Shown: positions 9,644 to 17,781, numbered from the stretch's first letter. The stretch: DNA of 64,000 bases from Halalkalibacter nanhaiisediminis (GCF_007830185.1 NZ_VLKZ01000002.1:434001-498000); one strand, 5' to 3'. Program-made: numbers and translations. The notes: a model not told the origin generated them from the sequence alone.

Positions 9644-9715
9644 AGTCAATGTGTTGCGTGGTATTAGGCAACCATTGACTAACTGAAGCAACCTCGAGCG
9701 GCTAGGATGCTTCAG
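9644..9715. repeat. Two consecutive stable hairpins downstream of sspP
   Basis: Hairpin one (9644-9680) has AGTCAATG-t-GTTGC pairing with GCAAC-CATTGACT, 13 pairs with one bulged base. Hairpin two (9683-9715) has CTGAAGCA pairing with TGCTTCAG plus an inner CCT/AGG. Neither is followed by a T-run on either strand, so they are not ordinary terminators. They could be part of a small RNA or a dispersed repeat. Confidence 0.5.
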
Positions 9716-9748
9716 CTAGACATCCTCTAATTTTCTTATCTTTTAAAA

Positions 9749-9773
9749 AACAACGGATTACAATTCCGTTGTT
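9749..9773 (-). terminator. Terminator overlapping the thioesterase 3' end
   Basis: AACAACGGA pairs with TCCGTTGTT, followed on the minus strand by TTTTTTAA. The proximal arm overlaps the last codons of the thioesterase gene. Confidence 0.75.
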
Positions 9774-10279
9774 TTTTTAGCAGCTGCTTCTTCGATTTTT
9801 TGTCTTTCTTTGCGTTGCTGTCTTCGTTTTTTCCGTTGCTCATGGCGCTCTTTGGCACCTTCATATTGCCATTTTTCTTCTTCTGACTCAGGTAATACAG
9901 GGGGAGCAGGAGTTGGTTTTCCGTCTTCATCAAGTGCAACAAAAGTCAGATAAGAAGTTGCTGTTAAACGCTTTTCTCCTGTTAAAAGATCCTCAGCCTC
10001 AACCTTAACATACACTTCCATTGACGTGTTTTTCGTAAACGAAACATACCCCTCCAAACAAATTGCTTCGCCTGTTTTAATTGGTGAGATGAAATCCAAA
10101 CTATCGCTTGAGGCTGTCACGACCATTGTCCTAGCATGTCGCATTGCTGCAATACTTGCGACTTTATCAATATAAGCCATCACATTGCCACCAAAAATCG
10201 TCCCATGATAATTTGTATCTGGTGGTAAAACAATATCTGTTAAAATCGTCTTCGATGCGGATGGATTTTTTCCGTTCAT
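9758..10279 (-). CDS. Hotdog-fold acyl-CoA thioesterase (YkhA/YciA family)
   Basis: A 173-residue hotdog-domain acyl-CoA hydrolase. The motif LPPDTNYHGTIFGGNVMAYID is the family's catalytic helix region (Asn/His...Gly-Gly-x-x-(L/M)...D). The domain ends near residue 125. A charged, lysine/arginine-rich coiled tail follows. Start 10279 has AGTAGGA upstream. It begins 16 bases after selA on the same strand and is probably co-transcribed. The link to selenium metabolism is not established and may be incidental. Confidence 0.85.
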   Translation of the reverse strand: MNGKNPSASKTILTDIVLPPDTNYHGTIFGGNVMAYIDKVASIAAMRHARTMVVTASSDSLDFISPIKTGEAICLEGYVSFTKNTSMEVYVKVEAEDLLTGEKRLTATSYLTFVALDEDGKPTPAPPVLPESEEEKWQYEGAKERHEQRKKRRQQRKERQKIEEAAAKKTTEL

Positions 10280-10295
10280 TCTATTCCTACTCTCT

Positions 10296-11690
10296 TTAGT
10301 CAAACTCTTTAAGCCGAAGATGTAAATCAGTAAACTCATGCTCTTCTATCGTTCGAAAATCTATTGCAATTTGATCAGCAATGATACGCGTTACAACAGC
10401 TGGTGCGCCTTTTCTCAGTCCATCATAGATATGTTGGGTTTTCAATGTCGGGTGAGACAAATGAAGAACAAATGTTGCTAGCTCCACTTCTGGCATTGTT
10501 CCGCCACCAACTTGCGATACATCCTGCTTGATTTCAACCTTCCAGCTTGGCGATAAATCTCCCACAAAGTAGTCGATTTTATTTCGAATCTCTTCCTTTG
10601 TTAAAAGAACAGCCCGTAAAGTTGGTAGTCGTTTTGTCACTGTCTCCTCGTTCACATACTCCTTTAACGTCGCTTCAAGAGCTGCTAATGTCATTTTATC
10701 AACGCGGAGAACTCGAGCAAGCTGATGCTTTTTCAATTGATCAATCCATTTCTTTTTTCCAGCAATGATCCCAGCTTGTGGTCCTCCGAGCAATTTATCA
10801 CCACTGAACGTTACGATATCTGCTCCATTTTGCAAGGACTCAGCAACTGTAGGCTCCTGACCAATGCCATGTTTCCCTAAATCATATAGTGCACCACTAC
10901 CCAAATCCTCATACAAAAGCAAATCATGTTTAGCCGCAAGTGGCTTTAACTCTTCAACTGGTACATCTTTCGTAAAACCAATGATCTTAAAGTTACTCGT
11001 ATGAACCTTCATCATCATTGCCGTCTCATCCGTTATAGCCCGTTCATAATCAACATAATGCGTTTTATTTGTGGTACCAACTTCCTTTAAATTCGCACCA
11101 CTTTCTTCCATGATCGATGATACACGAAAAGAACCACCAATCTCAACGAGCTCTCCTCGTGAAACGATCACTTCTTTATCTTTTGCCAAAGCAGTGAGAA
11201 CAAGATAAACAGCTGCAGCGTTATTATTGACGACCATCGCCGCTTCAGCACCAGTCGTTTCTTTTACTAACTCTTCAATTAAATCATGACGAGAACCACG
11301 TTTCCCAAGCTCGAGATTGTATTCTAAATTCGAGTAGGAATGGGCTGTTTCAAATACCTGTTTAATCGCCTGCTCACTTAAGCGCGCACGACCTAAATTT
11401 GTATGTAATACCGTACCAGTGCCATTTATGACTCGTCTAAGTGTATATGTTGAATGAAGACTAAGACGCTTTGACAAACGATGAAATATAAAGTCATGAA
11501 AGCGAATGGGAATCGATTCATCGACTTTCCAGTTCCCTTCAAGTATATCTCTTCTAATATCAGCAACCGTCTCTTGTAACCACTCAGTCAATTTCTCTTT
11601 TGATACTTGTTTAGACTCTAATATGGCAATAAAACGTTCATCCTGCTGCAATTCATGAATAGCAGGTAATTGTCTAACGATTGTATTCAA
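10296..11690 (-). CDS. selA: L-seryl-tRNA(Sec) selenium transferase
   Basis: A 464-residue PLP enzyme that converts Ser-tRNA(Sec) to Sec-tRNA(Sec) using selenophosphate. Features are an N-terminal tRNA-binding helical domain, the NGTGTVLHTNLGRA motif and the PLP-lysine segment SGDKLLGGPQAG. A conserved C-terminal segment GGGTMPE is also present. Length is normal for SelA. The start appears to be TTG, with AAGAAGGGTGG nine bases before it. That ribosome site is complementary to an upstream stretch (see leader feature). The selB, selC and selD genes of the same pathway lie within 12 kb. Confidence 0.96.
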   Translation of the reverse strand: MNTIVRQLPAIHELQQDERFIAILESKQVSKEKLTEWLQETVADIRRDILEGNWKVDESIPIRFHDFIFHRLSKRLSLHSTYTLRRVINGTGTVLHTNLGRARLSEQAIKQVFETAHSYSNLEYNLELGKRGSRHDLIEELVKETTGAEAAMVVNNNAAAVYLVLTALAKDKEVIVSRGELVEIGGSFRVSSIMEESGANLKEVGTTNKTHYVDYERAITDETAMMMKVHTSNFKIIGFTKDVPVEELKPLAAKHDLLLYEDLGSGALYDLGKHGIGQEPTVAESLQNGADIVTFSGDKLLGGPQAGIIAGKKKWIDQLKKHQLARVLRVDKMTLAALEATLKEYVNEETVTKRLPTLRAVLLTKEEIRNKIDYFVGDLSPSWKVEIKQDVSQVGGGTMPEVELATFVLHLSHPTLKTQHIYDGLRKGAPAVVTRIIADQIAIDFRTIEEHEFTDLHLRLKEFD

Positions 11691-11699
11691 GTATAGTTA

Positions 11700-11751
11700 C
11701 CACCCTTCTTTGTTCACAGCATGCATGAAAAAACACCTGAGAAGAAGGGTG
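11700..11751 (-). promoter_or_regulatory. selA leader with mutually exclusive hairpins
   Basis: Read on the minus strand, CACCCTTCTT (11751-11742) is perfectly complementary over 10 bases to AAGAAGGGTG (11710-11701), which is the selA ribosome-binding site. The same upstream strand can instead form a short hairpin, CACC...GGTG, followed by TTTTTT, resembling a terminator for the Rdx gene. The two structures cannot coexist. This suggests attenuation or ribosome-site masking of selA during read-through, but is inferred from complementarity only. Confidence 0.4.
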
Positions 11752-11760
11752 CCTTTTCAG

Positions 11761-12003
11761 TTACTTGCCCATTTGGACCATTTTTTCAATTATCTCTTCT
11801 GAATCAGGAAATACACCTGTTTCTTTTTTAGAATAAATCTTCTCACCATTAACGGTTACCTCAAATACACCGCCAGAACTAGTTATTAATTGGATTTCTT
11901 TAATATTTGCACGAAAATGATCCAATATATCATCCGTGAAACTCACGGCTTTAGGTGCGTAGTTTCACATCATACAAAATTCAACAGTCACCTTGTATTC
12001 CAT
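11761..12003 (-). CDS. Rdx/SelW-like selenoprotein (in-frame UGA = Sec13)
   Basis: An 80-residue selenoprotein. The frame opens at the ATG at 12003 with GGAG upstream and reads MEYKVTVEFCMMUNYAPKAV. UGA at 11967-11965 gives the CxxU redox motif of the Rdx family (SelW, SelT, SelH, SelV), a thioredoxin-like fold. The remainder includes SSGGVFEVTVNGEKIYSKKETGVFPD, the usual SelW-like core. A hairpin 17 bases after the UGA fits a bacterial SECIS. Conventional gene callers would start it after the UGA and miss the active site. It is divergent from selD, sharing a 124-base intergenic region. Confidence 0.92.
11934..11948 (-). promoter_or_regulatory. Putative bacterial SECIS hairpin of the Rdx selenoprotein
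   Basis: CCGTGA pairs perfectly with TCACGG around a GTT loop. It begins 17 bases after the UGA within the coding sequence. Position and G-containing apical loop match what SelB recognises in bacterial SECIS elements. Confidence 0.65.
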
Positions 12004-12087
12004 GTAATTCAAACTCCTTTACTTTAGTTTCATCTCTATTGTAGGATAAGATGGAACAGGATGCAAAAAAAGTGCAACCACAAGGCA

Positions 12088-12098
12088 CACGAATCGTG
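12088..12098. promoter_or_regulatory. Palindrome between selD and the Rdx gene
   Basis: CACGA-A-TCGTG lies about 20 bases upstream of the selD ribosome site, in the shared 124-base divergent region. It could be an operator or a small leader hairpin. No known binding protein can be named. Confidence 0.3.
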
Positions 12099-12127
12099 CT
12101 TGAACGATAGATAGGAGGTGTCCTTTA

Positions 12128-13177
12128 ATGGACAATAGAGAACAAATTCGTTTAACTTCATTCTCGACAAAAGCTGGTTGAGGATGCAAAATTGGTCCAG
12201 AAGACCTGGCGCAAGTTTTGCGTCACTTACCTAAACAAGATCACGATCCTAACTTACTAGTAGGACTCGACACATCCGATGATGCAGGTGCTTATCGTTT
12301 AACAGATGATTTAGCCATGATTCAAACCGTTGACTACTTTACACCTGTTGTCGACGATGCTTATATGTTTGGACAAATCGCTGCAGCAAATGCTTTAAGT
12401 GATGTTTATGCAATGGGTGGAAAACCAACAACAGTGATGAATATTGTTGGGTTCCCGATCAACACCCTACCCCCAGAAACACTAGCTGATATTCTTCGAG
12501 GTGCAGCTGATAAAACGAAAGAAGCTGGAGCGATTATCGTTGGTGGTCACTCAATTGATGACCAAGAACCAAAGTTTGGTTTGTCCGTAACAGGACTAGC
12601 GCATCCAGACCGTATTTTCAAAAATGTCGGGGCAAAGCCTGGTGATACGTTAGTCTTAACGAAACCAATTGGTGTTGGAATTCTAACAACTGGTATCAAA
12701 AGATCCGCCGTCACTGCTGAACAAGAAAAGGCAGTAACTGAAACGATGGCCAAGCTTAATAAGGAAGCAGCTGAGCAGCTTGAAGGCTTGCATCCAAATG
12801 CCGTAACAGACGTAACAGGCTTCGGCTTACTTGGTCATAGTTTCGAAATGGCAAAAGGAAGCGACGTGACATTCGAGCTTGAATTATCTTCTATCCCCAT
12901 GCTAGATGGAACTCGCGAGCTTGCTGAAAAAGGCATTATTCCAGGCGGTTCTAAAGCAAATGAACGCTGGTTAAAAGATTCTGTTCGATACGCTGAGCAT
13001 ATTACAGACGTCGAGAAAAGTATTTTATGTGATGCGATTACATCTGGTGGATTGCTCATTAGCTTACCCCAAGAAGAGGCAGTACGCTATGTAGAAGCAA
13101 TGCATAGTGTAGGAGCACATGCATCTATTATCGGATCTGTTACAGACAAACAAAACAAACCGATTATTGTGAAATAA
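12128..13177 (+). CDS. selD: Selenide, water dikinase, itself a selenoprotein (Sec18)
   Basis: A 349-residue SelD that makes selenophosphate from selenide and ATP, feeding SelA and other selenium-using enzymes. The frame starts at the ATG at 12128 behind AGGAGGTG and reads through UGA at 12179-12181. This gives KAGUGCKIGPEDL, where Sec replaces the usual catalytic Cys of GCGCK. GLDTSDDAGAYRL and the DYFTPVVDD region carry the metal/ATP-binding acidic residues. NAVTDVTGFGLLGH begins the AIRS C-domain. A hairpin after the UGA fits a SECIS. A bidirectional terminator follows. Confidence 0.95.
12194..12206 (+). promoter_or_regulatory. Putative bacterial SECIS hairpin in selD
   Basis: GGTC pairs with GACC around a CAGAA loop, starting 13 bases after the UGA at 12179. 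It is short, and flanking weak pairs may extend it. Spacing is compatible with SelB-dependent decoding. Confidence 0.5.
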
Positions 13178-13186
13178 TGAAACAGG

Positions 13187-13220
13187 AAAAGAGCACTAGC
13201 AAAACTGCCAGTGCTCTTTT
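13187..13220 (+). terminator. Bidirectional terminator after selD
   Basis: AAAAGAGCACT pairs with AGTGCTCTTTT with an inner GC pair and six-base loop. A/T runs on both sides let it serve selD and the convergent gene ending at 13235. Confidence 0.85.
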
Positions 13221-13234
13221 CCTTCTATAAAAGC

Positions 13235-13966
13235 TTACGATTCTTTTGAAACAGTTTTCACCAACGCCTTGTATCCAGATCGCGTTAATTTAAAGTCCTC
13301 ATCAATATAATCATTTTTCTGCAATGTCTCAACCGTTTCCTCAGATAGAGAAGTGATAATTGTTTGAACTTCATCATTTAACGTTGTAATCGATCCTTCT
13401 AAAATTTTATCAGGTTCTATTGCCGCAGCCACTTCTTTCATCGGATCAACTTTGACAAAATATTTTTTCGTTTCAAGGACAGCAGACTGTAGCCTTCCTT
13501 TTATATTTAATACTTCTTGCATAATCGTTGACTGCTCTGAATCCTTTTGCTTAATTTTTTCTCGATAAGACTGTTTAACAGCTTCATCTAACTGAGCCTT
13601 TGTAAAGAGCTCCTCAAGCAATTGTGTTCGGTCTAAATCAATCTTCTTCAGTTCCTGTTCTTTTTCTGTCAGATCGACTTCAAAAATTCTCGTTGACTCT
13701 GTATCATCATACGATTTATTAACTTGCACATCCATTTTGGGAACTTGAGCTGTATTTTCTTTTAATTCCTTAAGCTTTTTATTTACAATATACGCAAAAC
13801 CAACCAAAAAGAGAATGACAAAAAGCCTAAACAATACTTCGTTATTACTAATAGTATATATAAGTGCTACGCCTAAAAGAACACTAACAAGATTAATAGT
13901 CCAATTCAGTTTCGATTTCGAACGAACTGCATGCTGGACATTTTCACGGATTTGTTTTTGTCTCAT
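13235..13966 (-). CDS. Membrane-anchored coiled-coil protein, unknown function
   Basis: A 243-residue protein with a basic N-terminus, two membrane helices (about residues 20-40 and 45-60) and a long charged, probably coiled-coil cytoplasmic region. It ends in a small C-terminal segment resembling a winged-helix end (YIDEDFKLTRSGYKALVKTV). There are no catalytic motifs. The start at 13966 has AGGGGTG eight bases upstream. It is convergent with selD and I do not recognise the family. Confidence 0.7.
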   Translation of the reverse strand: MRQKQIRENVQHAVRSKSKLNWTINLVSVLLGVALIYTISNNEVLFRLFVILFLVGFAYIVNKKLKELKENTAQVPKMDVQVNKSYDDTESTRIFEVDLTEKEQELKKIDLDRTQLLEELFTKAQLDEAVKQSYREKIKQKDSEQSTIMQEVLNIKGRLQSAVLETKKYFVKVDPMKEVAAAIEPDKILEGSITTLNDEVQTIITSLSEETVETLQKNDYIDEDFKLTRSGYKALVKTVSKES

Positions 13967-14097
13967 CCTAATTACACCCCTATATTTACTTTTCATCGCT
14001 TAAGAGCGACTAAATCAAATGATATCACATTTCCAATGAGACTATAGATCTATTTTATTTATGTTGATCAGTTACATAACCTCACTCAAATCAAAAC

Positions 14098-14631
14098 CTA
14101 CTCCTTTTCAAAAACATAGACTTGTCCATTCTCTGGTCTATTAAATCTAGGTCCAGTAAATCCTCTTTTCATTAATTCCTTCCTCATAAACATCATCATC
14201 CCACCGTGCCCAACAATAAGAACATCTTCATCATCGTGCAATATTTTATCTAATGTATCATTAATTTGCTTGATCACTTCGCGTTTGCTTTTTGGTTGGG
14301 ATTTATGGTTAAACATCCACGCAATCCTAATGAAAAAGATATTTAAAAAGAGTGGGAGTTTCACTTTAGAATGAAAGAGTGGTGAAAAAGTTATTTCTCT
14401 TAATTCCTTTAAATATATAATTTCTCCATTGCATGCCTTTTGAGCAGTGGTTTTTGCTCGTGGTAGATCACTTGAGTAACATTTTTGCCACTTTATCTGA
14501 CAGTTTATTTCATTTTCCCATACATCTGAAGCGTCATATTCATCAACCCATTTCATTAGCTCTTCGCTTGTAATGATTTTATTTGGATATCCCCTCTTCA
14601 CTCTAAAATGCCGAATTAAACCAACTTTCAT
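14098..14631 (-). CDS. Histidine phosphatase superfamily protein (variant RHF)
   Basis: A 177-residue phosphoglycerate-mutase-like protein. Active-site elements are GLIRHF (the usual RHG is RHF here), SSDLPRAKTTAQ with the second Arg, the ELREI acid region, and VGHGGMMMF with the second catalytic His. The substrate cannot be predicted. Start 14631 is supported by GAGGTGAAGAGA; a slightly longer frame exists. Monocistronic, by spacing. Confidence 0.8.
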   Translation of the reverse strand: MKVGLIRHFRVKRGYPNKIITSEELMKWVDEYDASDVWENEINCQIKWQKCYSSDLPRAKTTAQKACNGEIIYLKELREITFSPLFHSKVKLPLFLNIFFIRIAWMFNHKSQPKSKREVIKQINDTLDKILHDDEDVLIVGHGGMMMFMRKELMKRGFTGPRFNRPENGQVYVFEKE

Positions 14632-14728
14632 TCTCTTCACCTCTACCTCTTATTCTTATCAATATACTAGTTCTTGTTTAAATTATACTATTTTTATAGA
14701 GATGAACATGATAACGATATTTGAAAAA

Positions 14729-14756
14729 GGCGTTTCTACCTTGAAGTAGAAACGCC
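14729..14756 (-). terminator. Terminator of map
   Basis: GGCGTTTCTAC and GTAGAAACGCC form a perfect 11-bp stem followed on the minus strand by TTTTTC, immediately downstream of the methionine aminopeptidase gene. Confidence 0.85.
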
Positions 14757-14768
14757 TCACTCTTCAAA

Positions 14769-15515
14769 TTACTGTTCTGTTAAAATCAACGGGCCATTTT
14801 TTGTAATCGCTAAAGTGTGCTCATATTGTGCGGATAACTTACCATCAACCGTTCTTGCTGTCCATCCATTTGAGTCCATTTTACTATGCCATGTTCCCTC
14901 GTTAATCATTGGTTCAATGGTAATAACCATACCTTCTTTTAATCTGAGACCTTTTCCTTTTGAACCATAATGTAAAATTTGTGGTTCTTCATGGATTGTC
15001 GGTCCAAGACCATGCCCAGTAAAATCTCGAACGACAGAAAATCCTTCAGCTTCTACATAAGATTGAATCGCATGCCCAATATCGCCGACTCTATTGCCAA
15101 TAATAGCTGCTTCAATTCCTTTATTCAGTGATTCTTTCGTTACTTCCATCAATTTACTTGTTTTATCATCAATATCTCCAATCGCGTACGTCCAAGCAGA
15201 ATCTGCCAAACCGCCATTAAGATTGACCACCATATCAATGGTAACGATATCGCCATTTTTAAGTTCTGATTTTCGTGGAAAGCCATGACAAATCTCATCA
15301 TTAATAGAAGCACATGTAGCAAATTGATAACCTTTGTACCCTTTCTGCTCTGGTGTAGCACCATGCTTCTTTAAAAAGCTCTCTACAAACTGATCAATTT
15401 CTGTTGTTGTCATTCCTGGTTCAATCATCTTTGCAATTTCTTTATGACAAGCAGCTAATAACTTTCCTGCTTCATGCATTAAATGGATTTCTCTTTCTGA
15501 TTTTAACGTCAACAT
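14769..15515 (-). CDS. map: Methionine aminopeptidase type I
   Basis: A 248-residue pita-bread metallopeptidase that removes initiator Met. The metal ligands are recognisable in DIVTIDMVVNLNGG (Asp), DSAWTYAIGD (Asp), GHGLGPTIHEEPQI (His, Glu nearby) and QYEHTLAI (Glu). The family's HGFP motif is present as CHGFP. The ATG at 15515 is preferred over the GTG at 15524, having AAGGTG eight bases before. This is an isolated copy outside the ribosomal protein operon, so it may be a second paralogue. Confidence 0.9.
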   Translation of the reverse strand: MLTLKSEREIHLMHEAGKLLAACHKEIAKMIEPGMTTTEIDQFVESFLKKHGATPEQKGYKGYQFATCASINDEICHGFPRKSELKNGDIVTIDMVVNLNGGLADSAWTYAIGDIDDKTSKLMEVTKESLNKGIEAAIIGNRVGDIGHAIQSYVEAEGFSVVRDFTGHGLGPTIHEEPQILHYGSKGKGLRLKEGMVITIEPMINEGTWHSKMDSNGWTARTVDGKLSAQYEHTLAITKNGPLILTEQ

Positions 15516-15596
15516 TCGATTCACACCTTATTCTATGTATTTGCGTATCCATAAGAATTTTACCACATTGTCATCATTTCATTTAATTTTACGCTT

Positions 15597-15707
15597 TTAA
15601 TATAGATTTTTAAATAAGCGAACGACCAACTTGGGAAGAAAAGTTAAACTACTCCATATAATCGAAAATAAAATCGAGTCTCGAATTTCAATCCAAATAG
15701 CCTTCAT
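15597..15707 (-). CDS. 36-residue putative membrane peptide
   Basis: A short frame encodes a single hydrophobic helix between basic/aromatic ends: MKAIWIEIRDSILF, then SIIWSSLTFLPKLVVRLF. The pattern is typical of uncharacterised small Bacillus membrane proteins. AAGAAGG lies close to the ATG, with suboptimal short spacing. No homologue can be named, so it is tentative. Confidence 0.4.
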   Translation of the reverse strand: MKAIWIEIRDSILFSIIWSSLTFLPKLVVRLFKNLY

Positions 15708-15821
15708 AAACCTTCTTACACAAAGATGTCTTTTTTTTCATAGCTTTCCTCACGAATCAATAAAATTAGTGACTACTCTGTCGCTAAGATTATTATGTCC
15801 ACTTTAACCAAACCAAAAAAA

Positions 15822-15853
15822 TACCCTCTCACACAATGTAGTGTAAGAGGGTA
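15822..15853 (-). terminator. Terminator of the 31-residue peptide gene
   Basis: TACCCTCTcACAC pairs with GTGTaAGAGGGTA around a six-base loop and is followed on the minus strand by TTTTTT. It lies just after the small reading frame, supporting real transcription. Confidence 0.8.
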
Positions 15854-15863
15854 ATATATCATA

Positions 15864-15959
15864 TTAGCAGTAAAAAGAACGATTCTTGATCATTTCTTCT
15901 ACTCGTCTTTGCTGATTCTTCGTCATGTTTGTTAAAACCTTTGAAAAGAAACTCTTCAT
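15864..15959 (-). CDS. 31-residue basic peptide
   Basis: A small frame encodes MKSFFSKVLTNMTKNQQRR followed by VEEMIKNRSFYC. It has AAGAAGGA seven bases before the ATG and a strong terminator 11 bases after the stop, so it is likely a genuine small gene. It is amphipathic and basic, with a terminal Cys. Function unknown. Confidence 0.5.
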   Translation of the reverse strand: MKSFFSKVLTNMTKNQQRRVEEMIKNRSFYC

Positions 15960-16166
15960 GTTAATTCCTTCTTCCATTTAGAATGTACTCTCATTATGCG
16001 CTCACGGCGCTTATTAATCAAAACGGAAAAAAGGTAATGAAAACGAAAACATCTTTTATGAAAACGCGTATCATTATGTACTATCTTACTCATTCGTCTT
16101 TTTCCTTTCATTTACGACCATATCCAATAAATAGCTTTTCCTGCTATTTTTTCACACCTAGTCACG

Positions 16167-16196
16167 CAAAAAAACAACGCTGTTTTAAGCGCTGTT
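16167..16196 (-). terminator. Terminator of the selB-GT-phnDEC unit
   Basis: On the minus strand AACAGCGCT pairs with AGCGTTGTT (nine pairs, one G-U) and is followed by seven T residues, about 60 bases after phnC. Confidence 0.75.
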
Positions 16197-16257
16197 TTAA
16201 ATGAAATGTATACTTATCTCTTGGCTTTGGTCAATATATCCGGAATATCCTGATCTA

Positions 16258-16992
16258 TTACTGATAAATATATGCAAACATCTTATCATCGACTTCATCT
16301 GGCTTTCCATCAAAAATTAATTGACCATCACGAAAAGCAATGATTCTTGTTGCAAATTCTTTTGCTAAGTTCACATCATGAACATTAATAATCGACAATA
16401 ATTCACGTTCTTCATGAATCTTTTTAAGCAACTCAAAAATTTTTCTGGATGTTGATGGATCCAAGCTCGCAACTGGTTCATCACCTAGTATAAGCTTTGG
16501 AGACTGAAGCAAAGCTCTCGCAATGCCGACACGCTGCTTTTGGCCGCCACTAAGAGCTTCTACACGTTTATCGGCATGATCAGTAAGCCCTACCTGCTCA
16601 AGCGCCTCGATTCCACGTCTTTTCTCCTCAGCAGTGAAAAGTCCAAGAAGGTTCTTATAAGAAGGACGATGACCAAAGGCACCTGTTAGCGTGTTTTGAA
16701 AAACGGTCATCCGCGGAATTAAATTAAAATGTTGAAAAATCATCACCATTTCCGTTCGAACCTGTCGCATTTTTGCTTCTGATAATGTGGTTAGTTCCGT
16801 TCCATCCCATTTGATTAAGCCAGAAGAAGGTTGCATGAGGCGGTTAATCGAACGAATAAACGTTGATTTACCAGCACCACTTTTTCCAAGCACGCAAACA
16901 AATTCGCCCTTATTTAATGTCAATGATACATGATCAATCGCGTTCTCCTTCGACTTCGGATAGCGAACGACTAAATCAGAAATTGAAAGCAT
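16258..16992 (-). CDS. phnC: PhnC-type ABC transporter ATP-binding protein
   Basis: A 244-residue ABC ATPase. Walker A is GKSGAGKS (about residues 36-43), the signature is LSGGQKQRVGIARAL, Walker B/D-loop is LILGDEPVASLD, and the switch His lies in NVHDVNLA. The sequence is closest in layout to PhnC importers of phosphonate/phosphite/phosphate. AGGAGGAAGATCTG precedes the ATG. Last gene of the selB-led unit, 17 bases after phnE. The oxyanion carried is not shown by the sequence; a selenium compound is a reasonable guess from context only. Confidence 0.88.
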   Translation of the reverse strand: MLSISDLVVRYPKSKENAIDHVSLTLNKGEFVCVLGKSGAGKSTFIRSINRLMQPSSGLIKWDGTELTTLSEAKMRQVRTEMVMIFQHFNLIPRMTVFQNTLTGAFGHRPSYKNLLGLFTAEEKRRGIEALEQVGLTDHADKRVEALSGGQKQRVGIARALLQSPKLILGDEPVASLDPSTSRKIFELLKKIHEERELLSIINVHDVNLAKEFATRIIAFRDGQLIFDGKPDEVDDKMFAYIYQ

Positions 16993-17009
16993 CAGATCTT
17001 CCTCCTACT

Positions 17010-17771
17010 TTAAATGACTCTTGCGCGAATACGTCCACCAATGAAGTCGACGAGAATGACAAGAATCATGATACAAATGATGTCAAGAGCAACAGCTGTA
17101 TAACGGAAGCTTTGAAAATGGTTAAAAAGCTGTTGTCCAATTCCACCGCCACCAATAAAGCCTAAAATGAGTGATGTTCGAATCGCAACTTCAAAACGAT
17201 AGAAGTATTGCGATAATACATTCGGCCAAATTTGCGGCAAAATCGAGAAAAGATGACCAACCCATCTCGTTGCTCCAACTGATCTCATTGCTTCTTGAGG
17301 GCCAGTATCTGCTGATTCAATTAATTCTGAAATAAGCTTTCCAAGAACGCCAATATTATGCAAAACAATTGCGATTACTGCCGCAAATGGTCCAAGCCCA
17401 AACGCCGTTACAAAGATTAATCCGAACACAATTTCAGGAATCGAGCGTAATCCACTAAGAAAAGAACGAGATGCCCAATACGTCGCAATTGACCCACTCG
17501 TATTTTGTGCAGCAAAAAAACTAAATGGCAAGGCAATAACAAGAGCGATAATCGACCCTAAAAACGCCACCGCAAGTGTTACAAGACTGTGATAAGCCAT
17601 ACTAGGAAAGAGTGACCACTCAATCGGAAAAAAACGAGTGGTCACCATTTCATAAATATTCCCGAATTGTGTAAGCTTGCTCCATTCAAAGCCTGTCATG
17701 TACATGCTCCACCAGCATGCCAAAATAATCAGCAGGACATAAACGATATATCGCTTACGAAACCAAACCAT
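17010..17771 (-). CDS. phnE: PhnE-type ABC transporter permease
   Basis: A 253-residue inner-membrane permease with about six helices and the EAA-type coupling loop GPQEAMRSVGATRWVGH, followed by LPQIWPN, typical of PhnE. The SFLSGLRSIPEIVFGLIF segment is another PhnE hallmark. There is only one permease gene, so it would act as a homodimer with PhnC and PhnD. It starts 10 bases after phnD on the same strand. Confidence 0.88.
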   Translation of the reverse strand: MVWFRKRYIVYVLLIILACWWSMYMTGFEWSKLTQFGNIYEMVTTRFFPIEWSLFPSMAYHSLVTLAVAFLGSIIALVIALPFSFFAAQNTSGSIATYWASRSFLSGLRSIPEIVFGLIFVTAFGLGPFAAVIAIVLHNIGVLGKLISELIESADTGPQEAMRSVGATRWVGHLFSILPQIWPNVLSQYFYRFEVAIRTSLILGFIGGGGIGQQLFNHFQSFRYTAVALDIICIMILVILVDFIGGRIRARVI

Positions 17772-17781
17772 AGAACATCCC

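Noticed and set aside
15983-16204. 73-residue plus-strand ORF upstream of phnC's 3' end
   Set aside because: No ribosome site, composition of non-coding DNA, and it overlaps the phnC-operon terminator on the other strand.
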